Positions 1 through 8,687 of a stretch of DNA of 64,000 nucleotides are shown here, one piece after another. This DNA is from an uncultured Cytophagales bacterium. Lineage in GTDB: Bacteria; Bacteroidota; Bacteroidia; Cytophagales; UBA9547. The notes beneath the pieces are model-generated. The model ran no database searches. It was not told the origin of the DNA and worked only from the letters and a program-made list of their open reading frames with translations. The stretch lies in contig CAMFLX010000011.1 of the NCBI GenBank assembly GCA_945957555.1, positions 1-64,000 of the forward strand, in the 5' to 3' direction. The translations under genes were made by a program, and so were the position numbers. Within the stretch, counting starts at the first letter, position 1, and every line of letters begins with the position of its first letter.

Positions 1-718
1 GTACATATATTTTCACATAAGGAGGCAATCCTTTACTTCTTAGATCATCTGGCTCATGCGAAAGCCATTGATGTGAGCCCCCCCAATTACACCAACCCAC
101 TCTATAAATGGGCCTATTTACACCATCTATGGTAATATGCTTTTTCTGTGCTGGTATACTTTTTATAGTGAGCAGGTGAAATATGGATTGCCTTTCTTTT
201 CCAAATGTTGGTTCCATCCAGTACATTCTTCTGTGCATTCGACTGTACAAACTTGACATAGACAGACATAAATTGAACAGCTCCGTAATCACATCCCTTT
301 TTTCCATTGCCTGAATAAGGGGTTGAAATTGTTCCACAAAGAATTCTTTGTTTTTACACTGGCTCTCCTCATCTGTCATATGAAACATCAATGTATACCC
401 TATACATACATAATCCTTAATAGACAATGAGAGCCCCCCGTCTATAAGTGTTATCCTAGGTTCGTTGATGTATACATTTGCAATCCTACGTATTTCTTTG
501 AGCAAATGCCTCGGAATATCACTTTCAGGATCTGTTTCTATCCTTATGCCCCTTAACCATCTGATATAAATTCTATCTAGATCTTTCGGAGAGATCTTAT
601 AAAAAGCTGATTCAGCTCCACAAGCTTTTGCCAATAACAAAAGCCTTCTCATAAATTCGTTTTTCCCAGAAACCAGTATCTGAGCCGCAGGTTTTTTCTT
701 TTTATGATTTTTAGCCAT
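1..718 (-). CDS. Uncharacterised protein, C-terminus cut by window edge
   Basis: Reading the minus strand from an ATG at 718 gives 239 codons without a stop up to the left edge, so the gene continues outside the window. The N-terminus is a short lysine-rich stretch (MAKNHKKKKPAAQIL). The rest is a mixed-charge soluble sequence without signal peptide or membrane segment. It has several Cys/Trp-rich short motifs near the visible end (VGWCNWGGSHQW) and a run of Met/Arg residues around residues 160-170 (MHRRMYWMEPTF). I do not recognise a family. Codon use looks like a genuine gene: no stop in 718 bases of A+T-rich DNA. A protein-binding or nucleic-acid-related role is possible but nothing supports it directly. 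Its upstream region (719-1029) is shared with the 3' end of the next minus-strand gene. Confidence 0.75.
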   Translation of the reverse strand, partial: MAKNHKKKKPAAQILVSGKNEFMRRLLLLAKACGAESAFYKISPKDLDRIYIRWLRGIRIETDPESDIPRHLLKEIRRIANVYINEPRITLIDGGLSLSIKDYVCIGYTLMFHMTDEESQCKNKEFFVEQFQPLIQAMEKRDVITELFNLCLSMSSLYSRMHRRMYWMEPTFGKERQSIFHLLTIKSIPAQKKHITIDGVNRPIYRVGWCNWGGSHQWLSHEPDDLRSKGLPPYVKIYV

Positions 719-883
719 AATATTGAAAAGATTGGTGATACATGGTATAAAAACGATTGAAAATAAAAAATATTGTGGACATTATGAAAATATTCCTATG
801 AAACATTAAAAATTTACTTCTAAATATATCACTAGGCCCAGTTTTGCTGATCTCAAATATGACATAAGGTCACATAAAAATAA

Positions 884-907
884 AAAAGCTCCATAAAAGG
901 AGCTTTT
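884..907. terminator. Hairpin with A/T tracts
   Basis: AAAAGCTCC (884-892) pairs perfectly with GGAGCTTTT (899-907) around a 6-base loop. The flanking A and T runs would let it act in both directions. It may back up the terminator at 1009-1022 for minus-strand transcription. Confidence 0.55.
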
Positions 908-920
908 GGTTTTATAACTT

Positions 921-946
921 TTACCTCGGTCTGTGGCACACCATGG
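921..946. repeat. Degenerate copy of dispersed GGTCTGTG palindrome
   Basis: CGGTCTGTGGCACA followed by CCATGGAA matches the left arm and outer right arm of the palindrome at 2104-2134, but the inner right arm (CAGA) is missing. This looks like a deletion derivative of the same small repeat family. Confidence 0.55.
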
Positions 947-1008
947 AATAGATGGCAACTTAAATGCCTAAGCACCGAACCATAGATCAAAATATATCCA
1001 ATAAAAAA

Positions 1009-1022
1009 GGCCCCTTCGGGCC
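1009..1022 (-). terminator. Intrinsic terminator of 1030-1773 gene
   Basis: GGCCC (1009-1013) and GGGCC (1018-1022) form a G+C-rich stem with a 4-base loop. On the minus strand the stem is followed by a T run. It starts 8 bases after the stop codon of the minus-strand gene. Confidence 0.7.
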
Positions 1023-1029
1023 TCCTTTA

Positions 1030-1773
1030 TTATTTAGTAACATCCTTGTCCGATGCTGTGTCCTGTGGCGATTTGGCACCCGAACTCGGTACTGTGATGA
1101 TGGATCGGAGGTAATCAAACACGTACTCAGAGCTTTTGGCCTTGTTGTCGCTGTAGATCGCCTGAGCGTCGTCGAGCATGCTGCGAAGATCTTTATAGAT
1201 CTTGTTATTGGCCTTGATCTTCTCATTAGTACCATGGCTGATCTCTTCCCCTGTACCTATGTACAAGTCGAATACGGTCTCAAAATTCTTCACAGAGCCC
1301 AGATACTGCTCCTGAAAACCCTCCGGCATGTTTTCGTTAGCCAGCAAGTCTGCCTTGTTGGCTGCAAGAAAGTTAGTTCCTGAGATGTTCAAGCTAGACA
1401 GAGCCTTCCAGTTAGACTTAGCAGCATCGGCATAGTAGCCTTTGCCAGCGGCTTCGAGTTTGGGCTTGGCCAGCTCTTCGGGATAGGCATGCTCAATGTA
1501 CCGCGACAGACTCCTCCAGCAGTTAATACATTCATTTGCGATAGTTAACAGTTGGATACGGTGACTTTCGGAAGCTTCGTCTCGGGCTTGAAAGTCGTCT
1601 AACGCTGCGGCCGTCTTGATCTCAGCGATGCGAGTTTCATACAAACTAGGCTTGTAAAAGCCTCTAAAACTGCTGAAGTCAGCAAGGTCGTTTTTGAATT
1701 TGCCCCAGGCAATGCGGGCAATGGCGTAAAGTTCTCCTTGAGAACAGCCATAATTGCGAGATTCAGTTTTCAT
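1030..1773 (-). CDS. Uncharacterised helical protein
   Basis: The gene encodes a 247-residue soluble protein with no signal peptide, membrane segment or catalytic motif that I recognise. It is rich in Ala, Lys, Glu and Asp, and most of it should be alpha-helical. The N-terminal half contains NECINCWRSLSRYIEHAYPEE (about residues 80-100). The C-terminal half has a helical stretch (EKIKANNKIYKDLRSMLDDAQ) followed by a polar, probably disordered tail ending SDKDVTK. I have the impression that related hypothetical proteins occur in other Bacteroidota, but I cannot name a family. A clear terminator follows the stop codon, so it is probably a single-gene transcript. Its start is the only ATG before an A+T-rich leader. 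Base use is more G+C-rich than the flanking spacers, consistent with a real gene. Confidence 0.75.
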   Translation of the reverse strand: MKTESRNYGCSQGELYAIARIAWGKFKNDLADFSSFRGFYKPSLYETRIAEIKTAAALDDFQARDEASESHRIQLLTIANECINCWRSLSRYIEHAYPEELAKPKLEAAGKGYYADAAKSNWKALSSLNISGTNFLAANKADLLANENMPEGFQEQYLGSVKNFETVFDLYIGTGEEISHGTNEKIKANNKIYKDLRSMLDDAQAIYSDNKAKSSEYVFDYLRSIITVPSSGAKSPQDTASDKDVTK

Positions 1774-1858
1774 AAAAATCTATTAGATATTTAAATATAA
1801 AACGATTTTTTAGAAAATTTATTGTGTCATTTTATATTTTTTTATTAAAAAATGAAGC

Positions 1859-2100
1859 GAGAGGCATTTGTGCAGATGTTTCGGAGATCTCTGCGAGCAT
1901 TTCGGGGATTTGTGCGAACGATTCGGAGATCTCTGCGAGAGTTTCGGAGATTTGTGCGGACGATTCGGAGATCTCTGCGAGCGTTTCGGAGATTTGTGCG
2001 AACGATTCGGAGATCTCTGCGAACGTTTCGGAGATTTGTGCGAGCGTTTCGGAGATCTCTGCGAACGTTTCGGAGATTTGTGCGGACGATTCGGAGATCC
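1859..2100. repeat. 21-bp tandem array, stop-free in six frames
   Basis: Units begin with TTCGG at 1880, 1901, 1922, 1943, 1964, 1985, 2006, 2027, 2048, 2069 and 2090, exactly 21 bases apart. The last unit is partial and a degenerate unit precedes the first. Two subtypes alternate: one reads GATCTCTGCGA after TTCGGA, the other GATTTGTGCG. The higher-order period is therefore 42 bp. Each unit encodes a heptad in whichever frame is read. On the minus strand 1832-2137 gives 101 residues of AQISETF/AEISESL-type heptads that would form an acidic coiled coil. On the plus strand 1868-2152 gives FGDLCER heptads, and other frames give very basic peptides. No frame has a convincing ribosome-binding site, so I list it as a repeat rather than as a gene. 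Confidence 0.85.
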
Positions 2101-2103
2101 ATT

Positions 2104-2134
2104 TTCCATGGTCTGCGTGCCACAGACCATGGAA
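2104..2134. repeat. Perfect 12-bp-arm palindrome (GGTCTGTG family)
   Basis: TTCCATGGTCTG (2104-2115) and CAGACCATGGAA (2123-2134) are exact reverse complements around a 7-base loop. The element sits 3 bases beyond the last array unit and 35 bases downstream of the restriction-modification gene's stop. It could act as a transcription terminator or mRNA-stabilising hairpin for that gene, but lacks a T run. Related copies are at 921-946 and 27241-27263. Confidence 0.75.
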
Positions 2135-2168
2135 CAATGTGTTGACTTTTAATTGCTTTAATTAATTT

Positions 2169-5100
2169 CTAAATTGATTTTTTAGCTTTAACAATTTGAG
2201 CTTCTATTGCTTCAATCTTTTTTACTATATTTTCTTGTATGGCGTAAGATGGAACATTAATATTTATTCCTTTCATTCTAGCAATTGAAGCTCGATATGT
2301 TCTAGAAAAACGAATGCTTTTGCCGACTTGTTCCAAAATCCAACTAAAATAACGCGGGTGAAGAGCTTTGCCTTTTATTCTTATTACTCCGCAATGGTCT
2401 GTAGGATAAAAAGGTGTGTCTTTTTCAATGTAATTAACCATCCAGTCACCATCGATACCCCATAAAACAGATGGGTTGTCATAATCTTTTAAGAGATGTT
2501 TGTTTATTAATCCAAATGCTTCAAATACATTAGCACTATAGACTGGAATTCCTTTTTCTGTTTCTTTAATTTCTTTAGTTATAACTCTTTTTCCAATTGT
2601 GATATCAAAAATCTCTGAATTATTTAAACGAAATGTTAGTGTTGCCTTTTCTTGTGCATTCTTAAAGTCCTTTTCAATTTCCTTTTTCGCTTTTTCAGAA
2701 ATACTATTGAAGATTACATCAAAACATTTTAAACCATTCAAAGACCAATTAATAGGTGCAGTTTCAAAAGTAGTTGGTGATAATGAGAAACTTTTATTAA
2801 ATGATTTCTGACTAAAATCTAAAATATCATATACGTTAAGATACGTGATAACGTCTTTATGTTGGTTTAATACAGCATCTTCAGGTATTTTACCTGAAAA
2901 GTTTTGCTGAATTAAATAGTTTATTTTACTATTATCATTTGGGTTTTTAGGATTAAATAATGGAGTAATAATATCATTAATTGTGCTGCCTCCATTGTAT
3001 TTAATGCCCTCACTACCTTTTGCTGCACTCCATTCATAACCCAAAAATTGTTTTTGTTCAGAATTCCCCGAAGGACTTTTTACGACTAAAACCTTTTGAG
3101 GATTTGTATAAGCAAGGATGAAGTAATACAATTTATCATTTTCTATATTTCGAACAAATTCTACAAACCTCTTATTTAGTTCTAATTCTTGTTCAGATAT
3201 TGAAAGGTCTTTGAAAAATTTTTTAGTCTTTAGATTTTTAATGTCTGTGCTACCATCAAATTCAATTTTGTAATCTTTTATTATATAATATTCCCTTAAT
3301 TCTTCGGAAATCTCATTATTAAGTAATGATTTATAATCGTCTAATTCAATACCAATGTGTTCGCAGTATTTCTCGATTAATTGTAGGTCTTGATATACCC
3401 CCTTCTCATCATCATTTTCAATTCCTTCAAACCAATCATCAACTCTATTCTTATAATGTTCTGCTGGTTCGGGTAATTGTGCTTTGCGGTGTAAAAAAAG
3501 AATTACGGTTGGAGTGCCAGTTTTGCCAAACGTGCCACTTCCAAGTTCAACCAATGAAATAATATCAAAATATTTTAAAATTATTTCACGTGTTGCGATA
3601 TTCGTGCTGTCTGGATTGGTTAAGATTGAATATGGCACGATAATACCAGCAACTCCATTAGGAGCAAGTAGTTGTTTTGCACGCTCTATAAAAAAACATT
3701 GAATAAATTTATTGCTTGCTATATCAGAAACAGTTGGGGTAAGTTTAAATTTTTCTCGTTGTTCTTCAGGTAGAGTATCCAAAAAGCCTTCAACTGCAAA
3801 TGGTGGATTTGCAACAAGTATATTAAATGAACCTTCTTTAATTTTCTCGTGTTGGTCGAGAGCATCATTATGTAGTATTTCTATTCCATCATGACCGTAC
3901 ATAAATGATGAAAGTTTTGCAACTTTAGATAAACGATATTCCTTTTCTATTCCTATAATTGACTTGTAAAACTCTTTTAAATCCGTTTGCTTATATTGTT
4001 TAATAAAAGGGGCAGTTTGTGCTGCTAGTTCAGTAAGGAAATGTCCAGCACCACAAGCATAATCAATTGCTTTTGGCTGTTCGGGGTGTTCTTTCACAAT
4101 TGTTTCCAAAGGCAATGACATTAGAACAAACTTACAGATTGGCATTGGTGTGAAAAATTGTCCTTCACTTTGTTTAATACCATTATCTAGGAAAAACTCG
4201 AACATGTCGCCCAAAAATTGATTGTGATTTTCGGTTTTTAATCTTAAATCTTGCCACATTTGAACTATTTCCAAAAGGACTTTAGCGTTTTGGTAAAACA
4301 GCTTTTCATTGTGAACGTCAATAAAACCAAAATCGCTATTAGTAAAAAATTTGAGTTTTCGGAAATAATCTTTTATTTGTTGTCTGGTTGCGTTACGTTT
4401 TTGTTTAACCGTCCAAAAAGCATCGTCAATCTGTTTATTGCTTATATAAACTATTTCTTGAGCAAGAAACTTGTCCATTCCTGTTTTATATAATTCTTGT
4501 AAACGGTCTATTAAATCGAAATAGTTATCATAAGCAATCCCTTTCCAGTAAAATTTAAGGTCTTGGGCATTTTGTGTCTCATCAACAATTTTGCAAAGAA
4601 ATAGATTGACCAAAACGTCAAAAGCATTTTCCCGTCCAGAAACATTATGTTTTCTTAGTATTGTACGAAACTCGTGATATTTACCCTCTTTGTTTTGTAC
4701 ATCAATTGGTAAAAGGTCATCAACAGTGTATTTGTCTTTGCCAATATGGTACGCTTGAATATTTTCTTCGAATAATCCTTTCGTTGTGAATTCAAGTTTA
4801 TATGTATCACGCCACGCAGCAAAACGTTCCTTTACATTATTGGCTTTTTCAAAGGACTTTAAATCCTTGTTTTCCTCCAATATTTTTTTGTTGTCTTTGT
4901 GAGAAATAATATGAGATGTTGGTTTAATTTCAATCTCACCAATTAAGTTAGATGTATAAAGACAAAGAAATTCAATATCAGGAATTTGTTGGGCATAACT
5001 AAAAAGTTGGTCTCCATCAAATAAGGTGTCTTTCCAAGCTTTTTCAAATTCTTTTCCTGCTGTTTTACATTCAATAATGAGAAGTGGCTTCTTATTGTTA

Positions 5101-5426
5101 TCTTTTATAAGGATGTCTGCCCTACCGCCACTTGCACCGTGTCCAACTTTCCATTTTGGTTCAAGTTCAATGTGTTCAGGTTTGTAACCTTTATTTAGTA
5201 GTCGGTGCACACACTCAAAAACCACGTAGTTTTCAGCTGATGAAAAGTTACAAGTTTGTCTCTCGTTAATAATAAAACCTTTGTCTTCTGGATATATAAG
5301 CTCACTTTTATTAAAGTCAACTTTCAAATATGCATCACTATGATTGAAAAACTTGCTGAATACTTCGCCTTTTTCTTCAAAGTTCAACGCTTTCAATAAG
5401 TCTTTTAAGTTGTCTTTATTTATCAT
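2169..5426 (-). CDS. Type IIG restriction-modification enzyme (fused R-M-S)
   Basis: The 1085-residue protein combines three activities. Residues 90-150 hold a PD-(D/E)XK nuclease core: GGRADIL with D104, then LLIIECK with E119 and K121. This resembles the N-terminal nuclease of HsdR-like and type IIG enzymes. Residues about 250-700 are an HsdM-like N6-adenine methylase, with GQFFTP (422-427), the AdoMet-binding DYACGAGHF (455-463) and the catalytic NPPF (540-543). The last 140 residues resemble a HsdS target-recognition half-domain and end in a coiled helix (ENIVKKIEAIEAQIVKAKK). There is no DEAD-box helicase or ATPase, which argues against a type I HsdR and for a self-contained enzyme that cleaves and methylates one DNA site. 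No separate HsdS or solitary methylase gene lies beside it. A very A+T-rich coding sequence suggests horizontal acquisition. Confidence 0.85.
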   Translation of the reverse strand: MINKDNLKDLLKALNFEEKGEVFSKFFNHSDAYLKVDFNKSELIYPEDKGFIINERQTCNFSSAENYVVFECVHRLLNKGYKPEHIELEPKWKVGHGASGGRADILIKDNNKKPLLIIECKTAGKEFEKAWKDTLFDGDQLFSYAQQIPDIEFLCLYTSNLIGEIEIKPTSHIISHKDNKKILEENKDLKSFEKANNVKERFAAWRDTYKLEFTTKGLFEENIQAYHIGKDKYTVDDLLPIDVQNKEGKYHEFRTILRKHNVSGRENAFDVLVNLFLCKIVDETQNAQDLKFYWKGIAYDNYFDLIDRLQELYKTGMDKFLAQEIVYISNKQIDDAFWTVKQKRNATRQQIKDYFRKLKFFTNSDFGFIDVHNEKLFYQNAKVLLEIVQMWQDLRLKTENHNQFLGDMFEFFLDNGIKQSEGQFFTPMPICKFVLMSLPLETIVKEHPEQPKAIDYACGAGHFLTELAAQTAPFIKQYKQTDLKEFYKSIIGIEKEYRLSKVAKLSSFMYGHDGIEILHNDALDQHEKIKEGSFNILVANPPFAVEGFLDTLPEEQREKFKLTPTVSDIASNKFIQCFFIERAKQLLAPNGVAGIIVPYSILTNPDSTNIATREIILKYFDIISLVELGSGTFGKTGTPTVILFLHRKAQLPEPAEHYKNRVDDWFEGIENDDEKGVYQDLQLIEKYCEHIGIELDDYKSLLNNEISEELREYYIIKDYKIEFDGSTDIKNLKTKKFFKDLSISEQELELNKRFVEFVRNIENDKLYYFILAYTNPQKVLVVKSPSGNSEQKQFLGYEWSAAKGSEGIKYNGGSTINDIITPLFNPKNPNDNSKINYLIQQNFSGKIPEDAVLNQHKDVITYLNVYDILDFSQKSFNKSFSLSPTTFETAPINWSLNGLKCFDVIFNSISEKAKKEIEKDFKNAQEKATLTFRLNNSEIFDITIGKRVITKEIKETEKGIPVYSANVFEAFGLINKHLLKDYDNPSVLWGIDGDWMVNYIEKDTPFYPTDHCGVIRIKGKALHPRYFSWILEQVGKSIRFSRTYRASIARMKGININVPSYAIQENIVKKIEAIEAQIVKAKKSI

Positions 5427-6027
5427 TTATTGCTTGTCAAATTAATAGGTCGTAAAGTTAAGATTTTAAAGCATTTTTGTCGTTAAAGTTGCCATCAAAT
5501 TGTCAACGAATCAACGACCCACTTGTCGGTTGGAGGGCTTTTAATTTGTAAAATACAAAGTGATGCAAAAGGGTTCGCTTGTGTGTCGGAATACAGCCCT
5601 AATAGCACCTAGACTTCCCCATAGGAGAGCCTGTGTACTAAGCAATGAATGTAAAATGTGTTCCGATCTTTAGGAAGACTATATCTCGAATTACGATAAC
5701 CCTCATCATCCCCGAACACTGTGCAGAGGAACAAGAAAAGCGATTCTATCGCAATAAAAAAACAGTCATGAGACGCATGTAATGTGTCTCTACCCTAATT
5801 CTCGTTGTCCCAGCTTTAATTGGAAGCGCAATCGTTATGCTTTGCGAGCCCTGACTTTGTGTTGAGGTGTTTTTCTATCCCCAAACAAAGTACACCATTA
5901 TGTTGAGCGTGTAAAGAGCAAAATGCAGGGAAGCCCTGCCTTTTGCTCTCATATATAATCAATATCGACCTAGTTCTAAAAATACGCAGAATACGATATC
6001 ATAAGAATCACCGATACCAGTGAGGTG
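5427..6027. other. 600-bp intergenic region, no gene recognised
   Basis: The spacer separates two minus-strand genes. I found only short, interrupted frames and no family I recognise. It contains the restriction-modification gene's promoter near 5430-5560 and a strong inverted repeat at 5916-5948. The middle (5560-5900) is less A+T-rich than the flanking gene and could be the decayed remnant of one. Confidence 0.45.
5916..5948. terminator. Strong hairpin, terminator-like
   Basis: GAGCAAAA-t-GCAGGG (5916-5930) pairs with CCCTGC-c-TTTTGCTC (5934-5948) around a 3-base loop with a single mismatch. It lies 80 bases past the stop codon of the minus-strand operon ending at 6028, and may terminate that operon or plus-strand transcription. 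Confidence 0.5.
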
Positions 6028-7938
6028 CTACTTTCGTATTTCCACCCACCCTTTCACTTTAGGGCAGCTTCTATATTGGAATTCACAGAAATAAACTCCA
6101 GAACCGATGTCTTCATGTGGCCAATCATTTTTGTAATGATTCGTTTGATAGACTTCTTGACCCCATCTGTTATAAATGCTTAAAGCTCCGATAGTATTTG
6201 AATATTGGGAGTTCACCACCAAATAGTCGTTGAGCTGGTCTTCATTGGGCGTCACGATATTGGTGAGCTCGTGGTGCGCCTCGCTTATGGTAATGGTGTC
6301 TGAGGCACTACCACAAGTATTGCTGACTAGAACGGTATACTGGCCAGCACCCGCAATGATATGATCGGAAGTAGCGCCGTTGCTCCAAAGGTAGGCTACC
6401 TGTCTTTGTGGAGCATACAGTGGGATCGTTTCCCCAGAGCAAACAGCTGTATCTCTACCCAAGTTCGGTTGCGGAATTGTATCCACGGTAACCAATTTTT
6501 GTTTGATCGTATCTGGATGGCAAGAAAATTCCAAGACAAGCCTTGCCTCGTGCTCCCCTGCATGGCTAAAGGTATGGCTCAGGCTGTCTACGTTACTCAA
6601 TGTACCTACCGCTTTTCCATTTTCGTAGAGTTCCCAATGATAGGGTGTGAATGGTGGCAGGTTTTTGACTTTGAGCTGGGTAGTGCCCCCCATACATACA
6701 CGACTGTGTTGTATGACTACAGTACTTTTTTCATATTCTACAAAGTCGGGATCGAAATAATTTTGAATGTAATTTGGGGGCTTGCTCAGTTCAGACCTAA
6801 AAAATTTGATCTGTTTTCTGTGCACAAAGGAATCAATGAGGGTACTCTCTGGTCTGGGAGTCAAGGTATAGCATTTCAAGTACGTTGGTGAGTCGATGGT
6901 GTCCTTTACATAGCCGAAATAATCCCATATCGGTACCATCAGTTTCCCATTGGGCATGTTTTGTAGCCCAATGATATTACCCATCTTAGGTAGCACACGC
7001 CCAGAGGTCATGATACTAGAACTGTCAAAACTTGAAATATCGTACTCATGAATTCTGTTAAAGTCGTTGAGGTAGAGACTTTTGGAATCAAGGGATATTG
7101 CAGAAGTATAAGAAATTTTGTCAAAAGTAAGCCTGTCCACCACCTTGCCTGTGGCAGGGTCAAACTTGCCCAAAACGGTTTTGCCCACATAAACCAGTGC
7201 AGAGTGGCAGAACAGATTGCCTTTGACATTAAACTTGATTTCGGCATTAGAGGCCAGATAAGGATTTTTAAAGCCTACGCCTAGCTCGGAAACCACGGTG
7301 TCCATGATCCCGCAATCGGTCAGCAGCAGTGCCGTGTAGCGATCCCTCAGCCCGTCGAGGAATACCAGCCAAGTATCCCTAGTATTGGCATGTTTCACAG
7401 CCGCCACATGATCTGTATGGGCGTAAATGGGTTTGTTTTTAAGCACCACAGCGCCTTGGCCATGATTGGCCTTGGTGTCTACGATGTGGAGGTGTAACTG
7501 TAGATAATCAGGATAGTCCTCTAAGTAACAACTCTCATCCAGCCGAGTACCTCTCTGTAGGGAGTCCCTAAAGCTGTCGGCAGTGATGAGGTAGTATAAG
7601 CTGGAGTCGCTGTTAAAGGGTACGATTACAGCATTTTGTTTGCCACTGAGGCAGGCATATAGTCCTGTGCCATTGGGCATGATTTTATGTTGCTTGTTCC
7701 ATACCGTTTGCCCATTGCTGTAGAACAGCAGGTTTCCTCTTGTATCACATATAGCAGCATGGCTTTGGCAGGCCTTCATGCCGAAGGTTTCTGTGATACA
7801 GGGCGGGTCGCAGCTCATGTCCCAGCCCATGTATTCCCTCATGGGCCAGATTTTTACACGAGGGCTCGTCTGCCCACAGAGCACTGTGGTTGCAATAAGC
7901 ACTGTACCAAACAAAGCCTTAAAGATCATCTGATGCAT
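6028..7938 (-). CDS. Secreted protein with T9SS type B (CHU_C) domain
   Basis: This 636-residue protein starts with a signal peptide (KALFGTVLIATTVLCGQ). Residues about 25-410 form a beta-rich region with WD/propeller-like repeats: GNLLFYSNGQTVWNKQHKIM and later segments that read like blades. It is followed by an Ig/PKD-like domain (about 410-490), a second Cys-containing Ig-like segment (VCSGETIPLYAPQRQVAYLWSN) and the C-terminal type B sorting domain (about 555-636). Hallmarks of that domain are IVTPNEDQLND, IYNRWGQEVY and GVYFCEFQY. The type B domain directs export by the type IX system and attachment or release at the cell surface. It is the last gene of a three-gene minus-strand operon, starting 8 bases after the stop of the barrel-like gene. 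The ligand of the propeller is unknown. Confidence 0.85.
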   Translation of the reverse strand: MHQMIFKALFGTVLIATTVLCGQTSPRVKIWPMREYMGWDMSCDPPCITETFGMKACQSHAAICDTRGNLLFYSNGQTVWNKQHKIMPNGTGLYACLSGKQNAVIVPFNSDSSLYYLITADSFRDSLQRGTRLDESCYLEDYPDYLQLHLHIVDTKANHGQGAVVLKNKPIYAHTDHVAAVKHANTRDTWLVFLDGLRDRYTALLLTDCGIMDTVVSELGVGFKNPYLASNAEIKFNVKGNLFCHSALVYVGKTVLGKFDPATGKVVDRLTFDKISYTSAISLDSKSLYLNDFNRIHEYDISSFDSSSIMTSGRVLPKMGNIIGLQNMPNGKLMVPIWDYFGYVKDTIDSPTYLKCYTLTPRPESTLIDSFVHRKQIKFFRSELSKPPNYIQNYFDPDFVEYEKSTVVIQHSRVCMGGTTQLKVKNLPPFTPYHWELYENGKAVGTLSNVDSLSHTFSHAGEHEARLVLEFSCHPDTIKQKLVTVDTIPQPNLGRDTAVCSGETIPLYAPQRQVAYLWSNGATSDHIIAGAGQYTVLVSNTCGSASDTITISEAHHELTNIVTPNEDQLNDYLVVNSQYSNTIGALSIYNRWGQEVYQTNHYKNDWPHEDIGSGVYFCEFQYRSCPKVKGWVEIRK

Positions 7939-7946
7939 AAAAACGC

Positions 7947-8612
7947 CTAGGGCTGTACGGGAGCTTGCTCTGCCTTGCCAGCTTTGTTGTTGATCAAATA
8001 GTTGAGCGTGAAAGTAAGTTGTCCGAGCTGAAACGCTGGCAATAATTCAAAATCAGTAGACCATGATAACCTATTTAATTTTGCAGGTGTGTCTGCTGTA
8101 TAATGCGAGTAGGAGATAGTGCCCAGCCTTTGCTCTAGACTCAGCGCCCACCTGCGATGAAAGAACCAGTAGGCACGCAAGTTTAGGCCTATTGCAAATG
8201 TTCTTGTGGTAAAAACATCGTACACAGACAGTAGGGAATCAGATAATGTTCTGAACCTTAATCGTGTGTAACTGGCCAGTGGGTTAAGCCCTAAATATAC
8301 CTTAGGGAGAACCTTGAAAAGGTGTAACGTACCCACATATAAAGATCTTTGTTTATAAACGTTTCTTGATGGGGCGTCTAGCCTCTTCGCGTTTGTTCCA
8401 TAACCAATAATGAGCCCCATACGCTCCTTCACCATATAAGTGAACCCAAGTCCGAGACGAGCCCTTAGAATTACAGCATTAGCATTAGCCCTATTAGTGT
8501 CACTGAACTGGGAGTAGGCACAAGAGCCCGAAAGTATCATAGTGTTTTTTGAAATGCCTTGGCAAAGGCATACAAGGCTACAAAATACAAAAAGAGAGAT
8601 GAGTAATTTCAT
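7947..8612 (-). CDS. Small outer-membrane barrel-like protein
   Basis: I place the start at the ATG at 8612, because it begins a good signal peptide (MKLLISLFVFCSLVCLCQG). The frame is open for another 19 codons upstream. The 221-residue product has alternating hydrophobic and polar residues with many aromatic strand ends (LRARLGLGFTYMVKERMGLIIGYG, WALSLEQRLGTISYSHY, GQLTFTLNYLINNK). This is typical of an 8-10-stranded outer-membrane beta-barrel. I cannot assign a named family. It lies between a large type A T9SS protein and a type B T9SS protein on the same strand with 8- and about 75-base spacings. A role as membrane partner or anchor for those surface proteins is an inference from position. 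Confidence 0.65.
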   Translation of the reverse strand: MKLLISLFVFCSLVCLCQGISKNTMILSGSCAYSQFSDTNRANANAVILRARLGLGFTYMVKERMGLIIGYGTNAKRLDAPSRNVYKQRSLYVGTLHLFKVLPKVYLGLNPLASYTRLRFRTLSDSLLSVYDVFTTRTFAIGLNLRAYWFFHRRWALSLEQRLGTISYSHYTADTPAKLNRLSWSTDFELLPAFQLGQLTFTLNYLINNKAGKAEQAPVQP

Positions 8613-8687
8613 GTGAGATATGATTGGTTCAAAGGTAATAATAAGCATGTGCAAATAAAACCTGCACACGCTTATAAAACCTAAATT

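Larger units (their letters stand above)
719..1029. other. Intergenic: palindrome copy and terminators
   Basis: This 311-base spacer separates two minus-strand genes. It holds the probable terminator of the gene at 1030-1773 (hairpin 1009-1022) and a perfect 9-bp stem hairpin with A/T flanks at 884-907. Between them, at 921-946, is a damaged copy of the GGTCTGTG palindromic repeat that also occurs at 2104-2134 and 27241-27263. The promoter of the gene ending at 718 must lie here, but I see no clear TAnnTTTG element on the minus strand. Confidence 0.6.
1774..2168. other. Intergenic holding the 21-bp array
   Basis: Between two minus-strand genes lie an A+T-rich segment (1774-1855), the 21-bp tandem array (1859-2100) and a 12-bp-arm palindrome (2104-2134). 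Several overlapping reading frames of 90-113 codons cross the array on both strands because its unit is a multiple of three and contains no stop in any frame. Confidence 0.7.

Noticed and set aside
1859-2100. CRISPR array
   Set aside because: The units are contiguous without unique spacers, and no cas gene is in the window. The same holds for the array at 14731-14930.
1824-2165. Six overlapping protein-coding frames of 90-113 residues across the 21-bp array, on both strands
   Set aside because: All are stop-free only because the repeat unit is a multiple of three. None has a ribosome-binding context or a family match. At most one can be real.
2169-5426. Type I HsdR or BREX PglX
   Set aside because: No DEAD-box helicase motifs and no separate hsdS or BREX gene set. 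PglX-type proteins lack the N-terminal nuclease seen here.
5427-6027. A transposase remnant in the 600-bp spacer
   Set aside because: Short translated pieces in the six frames gave no recognisable transposase motif and no flanking terminal inverted repeats were found.
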